Below are positions 1-46,436 of a stretch of 64,000 nucleotides of DNA, piece after piece. Every line of letters begins with the position of its first letter. The first letter of the stretch is position 1. The position numbers were made by a program, and so were the translations under genes. Source of the stretch: Cyanoderma ruficeps (taxonomy: Eukaryota; Chordata; Aves; Passeriformes; Timaliidae); assembly GCA_008694505.1 (NCBI GenBank), contig VZDJ01000052.1, positions 4,405,722 to 4,469,721 of the forward strand, written 5' to 3'. A model generated the notes under the pieces. It was not told the origin of the DNA. It made no database searches and saw only the letters and a program-made list of their open reading frames with translations.

Positions 1-3000
1 TTTTTTTTTTTTTTTTAAGATAAGGTAGATGATCGTGCTCTGAGTGCTCCTGGGGCCAGGCTGGTGACAGGACTGTCACAGGGACAGCCAGCCCTCCCAA
101 TGCTCTGTTTATCTAACTCACCAGTGTTCCTCACGGAGATGACATGCGTGAGTAACCCCAGCAAAACGTGTCATTAGTGCTGGTTAAGCAGCCAGGCAGG
201 ATTCCTGCCTTTTGAAATCCTTCTCCTGTGATTATGCCTTGGACCAAAAGACAAGATGGAGCCTGCACAGAGCACTTGCAGGGTGATTCACTCTGGAGGG
301 CATGTTAGGAGATTACCCTTTAACACCTAACTTGCACTCGGTTTTAGGGCTTTTTCTTTGAGGATTTTTTTTTTTACACTTGACTGTGATCTCACTTCTA
401 AAAAGCAGATCTCAAAATCTGTGCCAACATTTAATATACAAAAGGAGCTCGATCCCATTCACCTCCTTCCACTGGGTTTTAAAGGCCTAATGTGAATTTC
501 TAGCAGCATTTCAAGAAGATAAAAATAGGTATTTGGCCATTCTTTCTTTTATACTACCTCAAAGCTTTAATTAGGGCCAGGACTCATTTTAAGCATAATA
601 CTGTACAAACATGAATAAATGTTTCATTTTATTAATGAAATAAATGAATTTGGAGAATTCATTTGGAGAAGTTGTTTGGAGAAAGAGGTAAAGAACTGAA
701 TTTCCCATAATTTACAGCTTCCAAGTGAGATCTTAAGGAGAAATAAAGACTCAAAAATGAGAACTTGTGTGCATGTGTATATATATATATGTATATATAC
801 ACGTGTGTCATAATCTTACCTATTTTCTGATAGGGTATGGTATAAATTAGGAAACAGTGCCTACCCTCTCATAAATAACTAATCCAGCTTATGATCAATT
901 TCATATAATCATTGGGTCAGGTTTGTTCTTTGTATTTCACCATTGCAAAAGTATGCTTTGCGATGCAAGATTAGTAGTCTGGATCTTCCATCTTCTGGCA
1001 GGTGGAACTGAAGGCATCTGTAGGAATTAAGGGTTGTGTGGCTTGTTTAACCCCTAAAATATCTCTAATATATGATACTATCTGCATGCAGATATTTAGA
1101 TACTTAAGATGCTGCTATACAGGCTTTGGCATGAAGAGGCTGATTTTAAACTGGAAATTTTAACCTTGTGTTTTTCTAAAGGCAAAAACCAAAGGAAACA
1201 AAACCAGAAGATCTAAATTCAACTGGAGGTTTTGTTCAAACTAATCTATTTTTTTTCCTGAGAATCACTAAATTACACAGGCCCACTATTAGATCTATGA
1301 CACCCGTGGCATCATTGGTGTGAAAGCTCTGTCAGTTGGTAGCAATGTTGAGAAAACTTGAGCATTTCCTTTCTATCAAGTGATTCATCACAAACCCCTT
1401 ATTTTGGGACTCTTTTCTGCACACACAGTGTTAAATGAGGCAACTACATAACGTTACCGTGTGCTTCTCTCCCTCTCTCTTTCCAACATGTCTCATTCTA
1501 GAAGTTGAGGCTTTCCTCTGCTAGTGGTTCTGTGGGGCAGCGATACCATCTGCACCATCTGCTCTGGTAACACAGTGTAAAGAAAAAAAAATACAATTTC
1601 CACAGCTTCTGTTTCTTCATCTTGCTATTAATAACTCATCCGATCTTGCTTCTGTAAAAGTGTGCGTGTCTTTCAATAATGCGGGTGTTTTTTATCTCTG
1701 ACAAGCGTCTTTCCAGAGTGAGTTTGTGACCTTAAGTTTCAAGTGTGACAAGGAAGTTCAGATGTTTTGTTCTGCTCCCCACCCTCCCAGGGATGCTGCT
1801 GACAAACCATCATTTTCATAGTGTAATGGTTCCCAGTCAGCTTGGTGAGTCACGTCAGGGATGCATTGGGTTCCCAGCTGTTCTTTTTTTCTTTCAAGGG
1901 CTTGTTGCTCATATCAGTTTAATCTTCCAGCTTTTGTTTAACTTGAGGCGAGCAGGTGTTTCCCTGTCTTCTTTGGGCCTTGGAATTCCAAACAAAAAAT
2001 CCTATTACAGGATACTGTTGCCAGTGTTGGCAGTTCAACCAGTCTGTGTCCTCAGTGTATAAGAACCTGAAAGACTGTGTTGGGCAGACTAACCAGTGGC
2101 ATAAACCACCTTGTCCAAGCTGAAAATGTCAAACTAAATAATGACTCCATGGATCATGGCGAGTCCATTTTTGCAGCTTTATCTGTCTAGTAGTCTGGCA
2201 GTGACTTTCAGCCCAACAGCATGGGTAAGTCTATGAAAAGGCTTGTCAAAGCACATTTTGTGTTCCCTGTCGCCAGAGTGCAGTGGCAAGTTAATGGAGT
2301 GAACTGGGTCATCAGATTTTGGAAAGGAGGGGATTTGCTTTGAGAACTGTGGGAATCTGTGGAGGTGGTTCTCATTGTGAAAGTCCACTTTTGATATGAT
2401 CTTTTATCTTAATACCTGCATAGTCGTGGACCGCAGTGACTCCTGCTGTATTGTATTGCATTACATGCAGCTGTTCAGCAGGGAAGAATAAGGATTTCAA
2501 AAAAAAATTAATTTTGTGTCTTAAAGATGCAGGTACCCTTTTTTTTTGGGTCTTAAATCTACTGGTGATTTGGTGTACATTGTTCGGTTGTATCCTCATT
2601 TGCTGGGTCAAGCCAAGCTGTAGTCACTCAGTGGGGAAATTCTAATGTCTGTTTATAGGGCAAGTGTAGAAAGTATCTGTGTATACCGTGTATTAAAAAG
2701 ATTTATCTAGTCTATCACTTTTCTTTCATCAGATCATGATACTGGTCTTGAGTCTAACACAATCCAAAACATTTTAAGGGCCAGGATAACCTCACTTGAC
2801 AGCTCTAAGGTTGTATTTAATGAAGAGCTGTGTAATTACTGCTTTTGTTATGTACCTTGAGATATTTCAGCTTGTGCCAGTTCCTTTGGAACAAATTTGC
2901 ATCTGTCTGGCTGTGCTGTTTATGCTTGTCGTGGTGGTGGCTGTGACCAGCTGGGAATGCTAGTGGACAAGCCTCATCCCATGTCTGACCCCTTGTTTCC

Positions 3001-5721
3001 TCCAGTGGAGAGAGGTGATAGAATTGATGCCATTTATACAATATCCAAGGACAGCCCGTGTAGAGATATCTCCTGATATGATTAAATAATTGCATAATTA
3101 TATGCTTTTTCAACTCTGTTCAATGTATGCAGCTGTCAGGAACCTCCCACTGACAGTATTGTATTGCTTCTGCAACACCTTACCTATCATCAGCAGTATT
3201 GCCACAATAATTAACATGATTCAAAACCAGGCCTCGTTTTGCAAATCCTTGTCATTCAGGATTTTGTTCTGCTAGCCGATTTCAGTTTGTGTTCCAGGGT
3301 TTGTAGGCAGTAGTGATGTACAATATCATCTGCATTCGCTCTTAGGATTAGTAAATAATAAGTAGGAATCAGTCACTTTCAGAATGAGTCGTTCTTCTCC
3401 GTGACAAAATCAATAAAAATAGGTGCAAAATGTGCTGTTCCTTTGTGGGTCATCTAATAGGAGCTTTAACAGAACAGTCTGTATCGAGTCAGGCTTTTCC
3501 TGTTTGTAAACACAGAAAACATGTGATGCAACCCCAAAAAGCAATTTAACTCCACCCCAGTAGTGTCAGACTTACCCCTGGAAGAGTCAGGGACAATTGT
3601 GTCATGCCTTAAAATGCCTGCCTTGCAAAGCACACACTGCTTGTGCTCTCATGCTTTCACAAACCTTCTTATTCAAGTTGTGACCGTAGTGTGCTTGGCT
3701 TCGAGCTTCCATTTCAGGCTTCATCTTCTTTTTGTGTGCTGACAACCCTCGAGTGACAAAATAGCATCTGCAGGGGACACTAAGGCAGCTGATCCTGCTG
3801 GAACTCCTAATTGTTCATGAGTGCTGTAACCAGGTTAAAGACTAGCTGGGCCCAATTTGCAAAAAATACAGAAATAACTACAGAAATAGATGCTGAGCCC
3901 TGCTGGGCTTACACCTTAAGACAGATTCTCACCCATATTTCCAATGAGCGGCTCAGCTCTGAAACACTGTTTTGTGTTTCATGGAACCTGGCTGCTAAAC
4001 AGTGACTGTGTGCAGAGCCAGCTCACACCCTCGTGTGTCTTGGGATGTGCAAATTCAAAAAATAGCTGTCCTCAGAGAGCTTCACACAGACTCAGCTCAC
4101 ACACAGCGGAGTTTCTGCAGAGCCACATCTTCTGTGTCACATTACCTACTTCGCAGAGCACAGAGACAGCCCAGCTCCAGGTACCTGCAGTGTGATACAA
4201 GGAGTGCAGAGACACTCTTGAAGCTCTGCTGGAGTGGGCTCAGGTGTAGCACGACAGAGGAAAGCTCTGGGCAAATCTCAGCAATACTGCTGTTCTTTAC
4301 TGTCCGTGTAATCCAGGTTTTTCGAGAAGCCACATGATCCTTGCTCCTTATCTCCCTGACTGTTGGAGGGTTACCTGTGTGATAGATATTTTATCACATT
4401 CTACTTCCAAATGGATGTCATTCTTACTTTAGATATTTAATGAGAAAAAACCCAAAAACAGCACTTCACTGTAACCAGCTGACTTACTGCTGTTGCTGAA
4501 ACTGTTCTCCTGACATTTATATTTTTAATTTTTTTTTAATGAGCTCTGCTCCATGATGAAGGTAAGATCATCTTCCTGACTCATCCTTCTTGTTGAGGCA
4601 CTCTGGCCAAGTTTCTGTGTTCCTCCATTCATCTGCCCTTTGTCCATCACACTGAACACAGCTTTCTTGTTCCATCCATTGTAATTCACTTTGTACTATT
4701 GTGCCATCAGCTTGTGCAGTGCAAGTGTGGCAACATATTCACTCGCCTAATTTTTTCCTCCTGATTTTTCTCTGATTACAGCCTTATTCATAAGGGAAAT
4801 GCTCTGTCAGAATCCACAGGCCACTCTCTTTTCTTCCCCACAGATCATCCTGTAAGAGTTCCTTCTGCCTTGGTCCCTGCAATGCACAGCCAGGCAACCA
4901 AAGACTAGAGAGCTGGCAAGTTGAGATGATTCCTTTCTGTTCAAAGCTATCTGTTCTCTTAACACCACTCTTTTCCTTGTTTGCCTTTTCTATTTTGTCA
5001 TCCTCCACTGTGAGTTGGGCAGGAAGGATACTGCTTTTGTTGGATAGTTGGAGCACCTTACTTGTTTGGAGACTTCAAGCACTAATATTAGATAATTAAC
5101 AAGCAATAAAGAAGGGTCTCTAGTGTTGCGTTATCGTTCATGTTTGCTGTTGAGAGGAAAGAAAGAGCAGAGTTATCATTAGTTGTGGGGAGTGGAATAG
5201 CTTTTATTTTCCAAGGCAGAAAAATATGGAGAATGCTCTTTTTTTGTCTATCCATATAAAATCCTAATTAAGAATTTTGTACACGTATATAGGCAGGCAA
5301 TACAAAAGAGAAAAATTCTGTTGCCACCCATTTTCGTTTTCACATCTGCAGAGCACTCAAGAATGCCTAAAATGTTTGCCCCACATTTCCTGCAAAAAGG
5401 AGGTATTTTTGTCCTCATTGCAGGGAGAGAAAAAGACAAAAAATTAGTCTTCAGAATAAACTATGTCGAAAGTTACTGTGGGAAAAGGAAGCTTTTTCCC
5501 ATAGCAACTGCTTTGCTGCCCTCACAGCAGCAGTATTTGTTAGCTGGTTTGCACCTCTTGCATTAGCCCACATGCACAGGATACAAATGGAAAACCCTCA
5601 TTAGAACTTACTGTCACATAGCTTAATGACACACTTCTGGCCTGTTCTTTTGTGTGTTTTGTGTCATCATAACTTTCACAGTTTGATGAGATTTAATATT
5701 CCCTGTGCTCATTTTTTGCAG
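1..5721 (+). other. SPTLC3 intron (3' part of the intron before exon A)
   Basis: This is AT-rich non-coding DNA that ends at the exon A acceptor. It opens with a 16-base poly-T cut by the window edge and holds an imperfect TA/TG repeat at 773-808. The small open frames here show no family similarity and are scattered on both strands. No earlier SPTLC3 exon was recognised. Confidence 0.8.
773..808. repeat. TA/TG dinucleotide repeat
   Basis: TGTGTATATATA... runs into ATACACGTGTGT, a short imperfect purine-pyrimidine alternating repeat with inverted symmetry. Confidence 0.8.
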
Positions 5722-39872
<34,151 letters not shown>

Positions 39873-40235
39873 GTTTTCCACCCATGAAGAGAACATTATG
39901 ATGCTATGAAAGGGCGGAAAACCTGAAAACTAAACTATACAAATGCATTTCTTCCCTTCTAAGGACAATTTTTATTTCTCAGTTAATTGAAAGGAGGGGA
40001 AGCTCGGGTGTTGCATCATGTTGTATCAAATTTCTGTGTTCAAGAGACTGAAATATTGATACAGATTTGCCTCCCCAGGAGATCTGTCCTTCTTAAAGTA
40101 CTTTTGATGCAGAGCGAATGCATCCATTGATCCAGTTGCTAAGGTACAGCTTTTGATATGGCCCTTTTTTTATGAAGAGGCTTCAGATAGTCTTAATTGT
40201 GACTGAAATAATAAAGTTTTAAAAAAGTTAATAGA
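39873..40235 (+). other. SPTLC3: SPTLC3 3' untranslated region (short form)
   Basis: This stretch continues from the stop codon to about 20 bases beyond the AATAAA at 40210. It is AT-rich with no open frame. The exact cleavage site cannot be seen. A longer form reaching the second signal at 40670 is possible. Confidence 0.65.
40210..40215 (+). terminator. Polyadenylation signal of SPTLC3 (proximal)
   Basis: This is a canonical AATAAA 338 bases after the stop codon, preceded by GAAAT and followed by a T-run and an A-run, then TG- and T-containing sequence. It is the first canonical hexamer downstream of the stop. Confidence 0.7.
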
Positions 40236-40669
40236 TTCCAGTGTAATATAGCTGAGCTTCATCAGTGAGACTGACTTTGATCTGTTAAAGAGCATAAATC
40301 GAGACACCGGTGTGGACTGCTACAAAGGAATGATCAGAAAGTGACCTCTTTAACTAAGTTGCACTATCATGCATTTCTCCAAGGACAGAAGGTGTTAGAA
40401 AAAGGCTGATGCTGAGAACAAGAGAAGTAGCCTGATGAGATCATGTGTTTCTGACAGCAGGTTATGGGAAAGGGAAAATTCCTCCTCTCCACAGACCTTT
40501 TCTCGGTCACCTAAATGCGCTCTCAACTTTGAATTGTACAAAAATTTGGGCTTAGACATAAACAGAAATGCTTTTCTGCCAACTCATTTGACCTACAACC
40601 TATCACATCTTATCACTGAGTTCTTCAGCAGGCTTGCTCCCTTTTTGTGGAGCAGTAGTAAATAATTTT

Positions 40670-40675
40670 AATAAA
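40670..40675 (+). terminator. Possible distal polyadenylation signal of SPTLC3
   Basis: A second AATAAA sits in TTTTAATAAACATTT, about 800 bases after the stop codon. Use of this site would lengthen the 3'UTR by about 460 bases. Whether it is used cannot be told from sequence. Confidence 0.35.
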
Positions 40676-41514
40676 CATTTAACTTTCCCGTAAAAACCTT
40701 GATCAAAACAGTCAGATACTTGCAGTTCACAAACTGCAGATGACATTTATGGGCCAGTTCCTAAGTTTCTTGAACTACTTATGGGCCTCATAAATTCACT
40801 AACAAGTACATAGTGCTGCAGCTGTTACTTATGCAGAATGTGAAGTTCAAGATACCATAAGCAGTTCTGCCACCTGTTAAAGAGAAAACGCCACCATTTC
40901 TATACATGCTACAGCCATCCATGAAATAACATTACTTGAAATATTTTTGTCTGTTTTATCCATGTCAGGTGTTGTTCTGTCCAGGGGATTTTTGAGTCAT
41001 TTGTTTTTTAAAGAATTATTGTGTCTCCTGAAGAGGAAGATGCCCTTGTCCCCTTGTCCACTGCCCGAGTGACAAATGCTCAGAGCTACCTGAAGGAATT
41101 GTTCCAGCCAGCAGTTTCCCTGCAATGCCAGCAGCCAGAAGCATCAGGATTGTGTGGGCTGAGTTGCTGGAAGGAGATTGGAGCCTTTCTTTCCTTTTTT
41201 TTTTTTTTTCCCAGCGTTGAAAAGCAGTTCTGCAGCTTTAAGAATGAACTCCAAACAATTCCACGCTATCAAATGTCATTGTAAACACATCAGAGGAGAG
41301 ATGTTTAGCTTTCTGTTGCACAGATGTACCACACTTTCATGTTCTCTTGAAAGCTGTGGTGTAAACTTAACCCACAGCTGCAATATTAGATTTAAGAACA
41401 GAACAATTAAATTGCGGAGTACCAATTACACTATATTACTCCCTGCTTGTTAAAGCAGCTTTCAGGATATAACAAGGCTGACTGATTATGAGGGCCCATT
41501 TTTTGTTGGATTTT

Positions 41515-41535
41515 TGTTGTTGTCGTTGTTGTTGT
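41515..41535. repeat. Short (GTT)n repeat
   Basis: Seven GTT-type units with one interruption (GTC). Confidence 0.75.
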
Positions 41536-44500
41536 GCAAGTTAATAAAAATCCAGTGGTGCTGTAACTTTAAGAATTGATTACAACACATTCCGGAATAT
41601 CGAATGTCTGCTTTAGGAAATGTTTATCAAGGGCTGGGGGAGGACTAAGTGGTGTGTCATGTGATTCCTCACTGTGGTAGATGGATTTGAAAAGCACTGC
41701 AGAGGTTCAGGGGAGCTGTGTTTGTGGATAAGAGCAAACTCAATGTATAAACATTTAAATACTCGAGCACAGGACAAGGAGAAATTAGGAAACATGAACT
41801 TCATCTTGGAGTAACCTGGCAGTTTGTGGTGCACGGCTTTGTTACGTGCAGGGTGAGTGCAAACGCTGTGAAAGGAGATGGGCTGAGAAGTTTCTGCAAC
41901 CTGTTCCTTGAGGAAAAAGTACTGGATTTGATATATTGCTTTTTGATCTCTATTGCTGAACATCTGTGGCCAGATCCTCAGTTGACTTCTGACCTTCCAT
42001 CTTGGGGTATACAGCCATAGTTTATATTTCAGCAAACATTATTACACGTGCTGTTGCAGGCAACACGCTATTTCTCTCAAAGAGAGGCCTGAGATTGATT
42101 AAACTACAGAGTGATCACTTTCTGTACTCCAATAGAGGAATGTTTTCGGTCTAAAGCTGAATTCTTCCTGCCCTCAGAACATTACTCTCACTCATATTAA
42201 GGAGACAGGACAGCTATTTTTTAGAGACTGTCAGTTGATTTATTATGTGCTCTCTTCTGATTTCTTCCATCCCTTACACACCAGAGAAAGTACAGACTGA
42301 CTGCCCCTGGGCTTGGGGAACAGTTAGGGAGAAATCTCTGCTCTACTCGTGCAATAATAAAATTCCCAGGAAATTTCAATCTTTTAGATTTTCCCTATGA
42401 GGTTTATTACAGTCTGGCACTTGCTTTTCTAAAAGTGTGGAGTTTTTCCTGGTTGACATCAATTTTAATAGATTTAGAGTTGATCAGCATTTGAAGATTC
42501 TATTTCAGCTCGTGTCTGAAGAAGTCTGATGGAGTACCCATTAGGGAATTTCACCTCTAGCACAGGATCACATATTTCCTAGAATGTGCTGCCTCTTCAG
42601 GCACACATGTTCTTAGAAAACATAGTTCTCTGTAGTTGCTTTAGAAGGTATTGAAGAGCTGCCTTCCATAAATTAAAAAAATGCTCAAGTTGTCATGTTT
42701 TAATCCAGTGGAAACGTAAGTAAAACTGCACTAACTTTTTGTGGGCAAGCTGCATCCTGTTGTCTTATGTAAAATCTTGATTGACCTTTATTATATGGGA
42801 AAACTCTATAGAGTTTCTGTTTGACAGAGAAACTAAATCGTTTGCCCTTTCCTGTACCTTTATCTGTCCTCATCTTTTAGAAAGTCTTTCCTTCTGAGCT
42901 TACCAAACTTGTCAGGGTAGATCCCCTCTCCACTTCTGTCTTTTCCTGTTGTTATTTCTGTTCTGCTGTTTTCTGTTGGGGGAAAGCACACAGGCAGCTG
43001 CAGTGGAGCGGAGTGCAACAGTTGAGTTTCTGGGCACTGCCTCACTGCCTGCTTTTCCTGGTATTCTCATTAGCTCTTGCAGACTTTAATCTTTCCTTTT
43101 CAAGTAAAAAGTTTTCTGCGGATGGTGCTAAATTTCTGTGCTGAACCGAATCTGAACTGCCCAAGCTGTGGAACCAAGAATGGGCTTGTTCTGTCATTTA
43201 TGCAAGTGTAGGTCAGGTCAAGTCTTGCTTTGAAGTCAATACTGTTGGTTTGAAACTAGTGCAATTTTGAGAGGAACCTGTCAGTGTGAGGTGGGGTGAG
43301 CTGCCTGCATTTGTTTCAGAGGGGTTTGAACACTGGTGTCTCTGGACTGTTTCACAGCCGCTGCTCTTCACAGGGGACCAAGATATGGAGTGGATCTATT
43401 TAAGGTAGGATTTCAGCTGGGTTTTATTTTCTTTTTCTTTTTTTTTCCCCCAAAATGTGTTTGGTTGAAGGTGTGTTGCATATTTTCCTGTCCTGCTGAG
43501 ACAGGGAAGAAAAAAAGCAGTGAGGTAAGAAAAGCAGTCTGTACTAAAGGTGTTTATGTACTTTCCACCCTGCTTCGAAATCCAATAGAGATTCTCTAAT
43601 GTATGATCTGCTTTTTATTTGTGCATGAAGTTTAATTGTTCCTCAATTTAAAACACAGATCAGGACCAAATTTAAAAGGAAACCACACCACCAGCTGAGA
43701 AATGGCAGATGTTATGCCATTATTGGCAGCTGAACATTGGAGCCTCCAGATGCTTTCACAAACAGCATCTAGGTATTTCCCTCATTTACTCACACATCCA
43801 GGGTGGTTTGTGCAGATCAGTCACAAGTAATGAGAACTCACTTTATCCATTTGGGAAGTAAAGCTTCAAACTTGTCAAGATGGTCCCAGAACCACCATCC
43901 ACCTGACCACACAAAATAACAGTTCAGCACCATCAGAACAGGAGTCCGGGGTCTGAGTCAGGCTGGTTGCTCAGCACTTACTGAAGAGGGGAGTGTGTGT
44001 CCACATATGTAGCATGTCACTGACAAGTGGCATAGAAAAGCAAAGGTAAATCCATTTATGTCACGTGCCAACCAAATGAAAAGCGTAAGTGTAGTGGCAC
44101 AGGATCTGGAGAGATGTGGTAGACCTGGAGACTTGGACTAGATCCAATTGTGTACAGAGACCTTTTGTGCAGGCATTATAGGAGCTGTTAAATCTTTTTA
44201 ACCAGCTGGGTGGAATAGTGGAAAACATGCTCTTCAGTATCAAAACAGTGACTTTGAAGGAGGCAAACAGAGACATCCCACCACCTGCCTTGCTCCAGTT
44301 TGTTTATGAAGAGAAGGAAGGGTAGATAGGGTGCCATAACAGGTGACCCTGATACTTGATGCTCTATTCACAGAACCTTTTCAGAGAGTCACTTCTACCA
44401 GATGCTGTGCTAAGGCCCAAACCTGTTAATGGTTGTCAATATACCCAAATTCCGCAGCTTGTGCTGCAGGGCTGGCCAGGGTTGCTTGAGCCACCAGCTG

Positions 44501-45852
44501 TAGCCATCTGTGCTGATGCTCAAAATTACTTGGAGATTGTTTTAGTGACAAGAGTGCCCAGAATCACTGATGGTTGGGATGTCCTTATCGGGCATCACTG
44601 CTGGGACTGCCTGTGCTGAGGTGACAATTTCCTGTGCTGCTGTGCCAGGCATACCTGATGTGGCCCCAGGACAGGCATGACAGTCTGTCCTCATCTGTGC
44701 AGATGTGGGGCTTGGGCTGTAGGTCACTCCAGCAGATGAGCTGCTTTCTGGCAATTCAGCTCAACCAGAAGATTTAGCCAGGAAAGCAGGACTCTTTATG
44801 AAGTCTAGAAGATCGGTTGTCACAAGTCAAGTACTTGTAGTAACAGAGAGATGCTGGTGTGTGTGATGGAGCAATGGTGCTTTGCTATTACTTCCATTGA
44901 AATTGTCTCAAGGAATTTGCTATGGACATGAGCTGACTCTGCTGTCCTGTGGGTAGACCAGAGTATTTTGTGTCTTCCAGTTCCTGGAGCACAGAACTGA
45001 TCTCTCACGCCATGATGTGCCATCGAGCTTGTTGCCCTGATCTTTGGTGTGTCTGTCTCCCCAGTGCAGAGCACAGCCTGGTGAGCCTGTGGGCTTCTGA
45101 CATGACCCCTCATGGTCTGTGACACAGCAGTGAGTAAGTGTTCCTTGGCACAGGCTGGCTTTGGTGTGCCGACATAGCCTCGTCTGAAGTGGGTTCCTCG
45201 TCTGTTCACCTCTCAAGCAGCTGTTCTGGAATGCATGGAAGTGGTGAAATCAGTGGGGAGATTTCAAAAGCACAGCTTCTCCTGAGCGTTTCCTGGAGCC
45301 TGCTCTGACACAAGGATTGTGTCCTCTCGTGTCCTGCTCTCGCCTTGTTGTTACCACACAAACCTCGTGATGTCTTGGCTCCCTGCTCTGTGCAGAAACT
45401 GTTCCATGCATTGCTGGGGTTCCTACTTTCATGTGGGAGCTGCTTTTCCAGCAACCCTCACACCAAGGACACAGCTACTCTCAGACAGAGTTGCCAGAAG
45501 AGGCATGGTATTTTTTATAGTTCCAGGACCATCTATTTACACTTGGCATTTCCTGATGTGCTGAATGTCCTGATACAAACTCTCTGACTCCCACTGCACA
45601 CTCCAATATTTTAAAAACTGCTCAGTGAACCACTGTAGCCTAAGCATTAGAGCTCTGAACTGGATGTGAGAGAACCAGTTCTGATCTGCCTCTGTTCTGC
45701 TAAGCAATTGCAGATGAGACACATTAGTGTTCCTTGCCTCATTTCTCTTCCTCTGTAGAACTCTGATAGCAATCCTAATTAGTTTGTAAAACAATGAGTC
45801 GAACTGATGAGAAGAGCTACAAGAGTGCAATGTTGCTATTATCTGAGTGATC

Positions 45853-45879
45853 TTTTAATTTCCACATTTTAATTTCCAC
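45853..45879. repeat. Tandem duplication, 14-bp unit
   Basis: TTTTAATTTCCACA is followed at once by TTTTAATTTCCAC. It is a small slippage-type repeat. Confidence 0.8.
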
Positions 45880-46345
45880 GTCTCCATTAATCCTGTAAAA
45901 GTCACGAGTACTCTGTTTACCAGACCTAGTGTATGAAACAGTACAATGATGAAGACTAATTATAAATCATAGAAAAAATATTCTGGTAAACAGATTCCTT
46001 TAACATTTCCATTCTGTGCAGGCTTTGTCAGTGTCATACAACGATGATGCCAGTTGGATTAGAAAGCTTTTCAAAATGTGAATCTGTCTTTTCAAAGATT
46101 TGTAGCCAAGCCTTTTCAGTTTGTTAAAATGTAATTAGTGTCTGCTTGTTAATATAATGTTCATTGATTCTTAAAGTACACACACTTTAAAGCTAGAAAT
46201 AAATAAATAAAAAGAGAGATAATTCAAACCAGAGTGGAACAGCTCGGACAGTTTTACTCCTTTGCCAGGATCCCAAAGCTGTTGTGTTCAAACAATGCCA
46301 CAGTTTGAGTGGAAATGTGAAGATTAAATCCAAACCCTACATGTC

Positions 46346-46348
<3 letters not shown>

Positions 46349-46414
<66 letters not shown>

Positions 46415-46436
46415 TTTNGTTGCAGGGATTTTTATT
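46349..46436 (-). repeat. 64-base poly-T: likely poly-A tail of a minus-strand retrocopy
   Basis: An uninterrupted T-run spans 46349-46412, followed by ATTTT and an N at 46418. Read on the minus strand, an AATAAA (46436-46431) lies 12 bases before GCAAC and then the A-run. This is the layout of a polyadenylated transcript copied back into DNA. The body would extend to higher coordinates (46419 onward), but I could not recognise a parent gene there, and no target-site duplication was found. Confidence 0.45.

Larger units (their letters stand above)
40236..46348. other. Intergenic DNA downstream of SPTLC3
   Basis: This stretch begins just past the proximal cleavage region, includes the possible longer 3'UTR to about 40.7 kb, and is then AT-rich non-coding DNA. 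It holds a short (GTT)n at 41515-41535 and a 14-base direct repeat near 45853-45879. No exon-like family similarity was seen on either strand. Confidence 0.75.
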
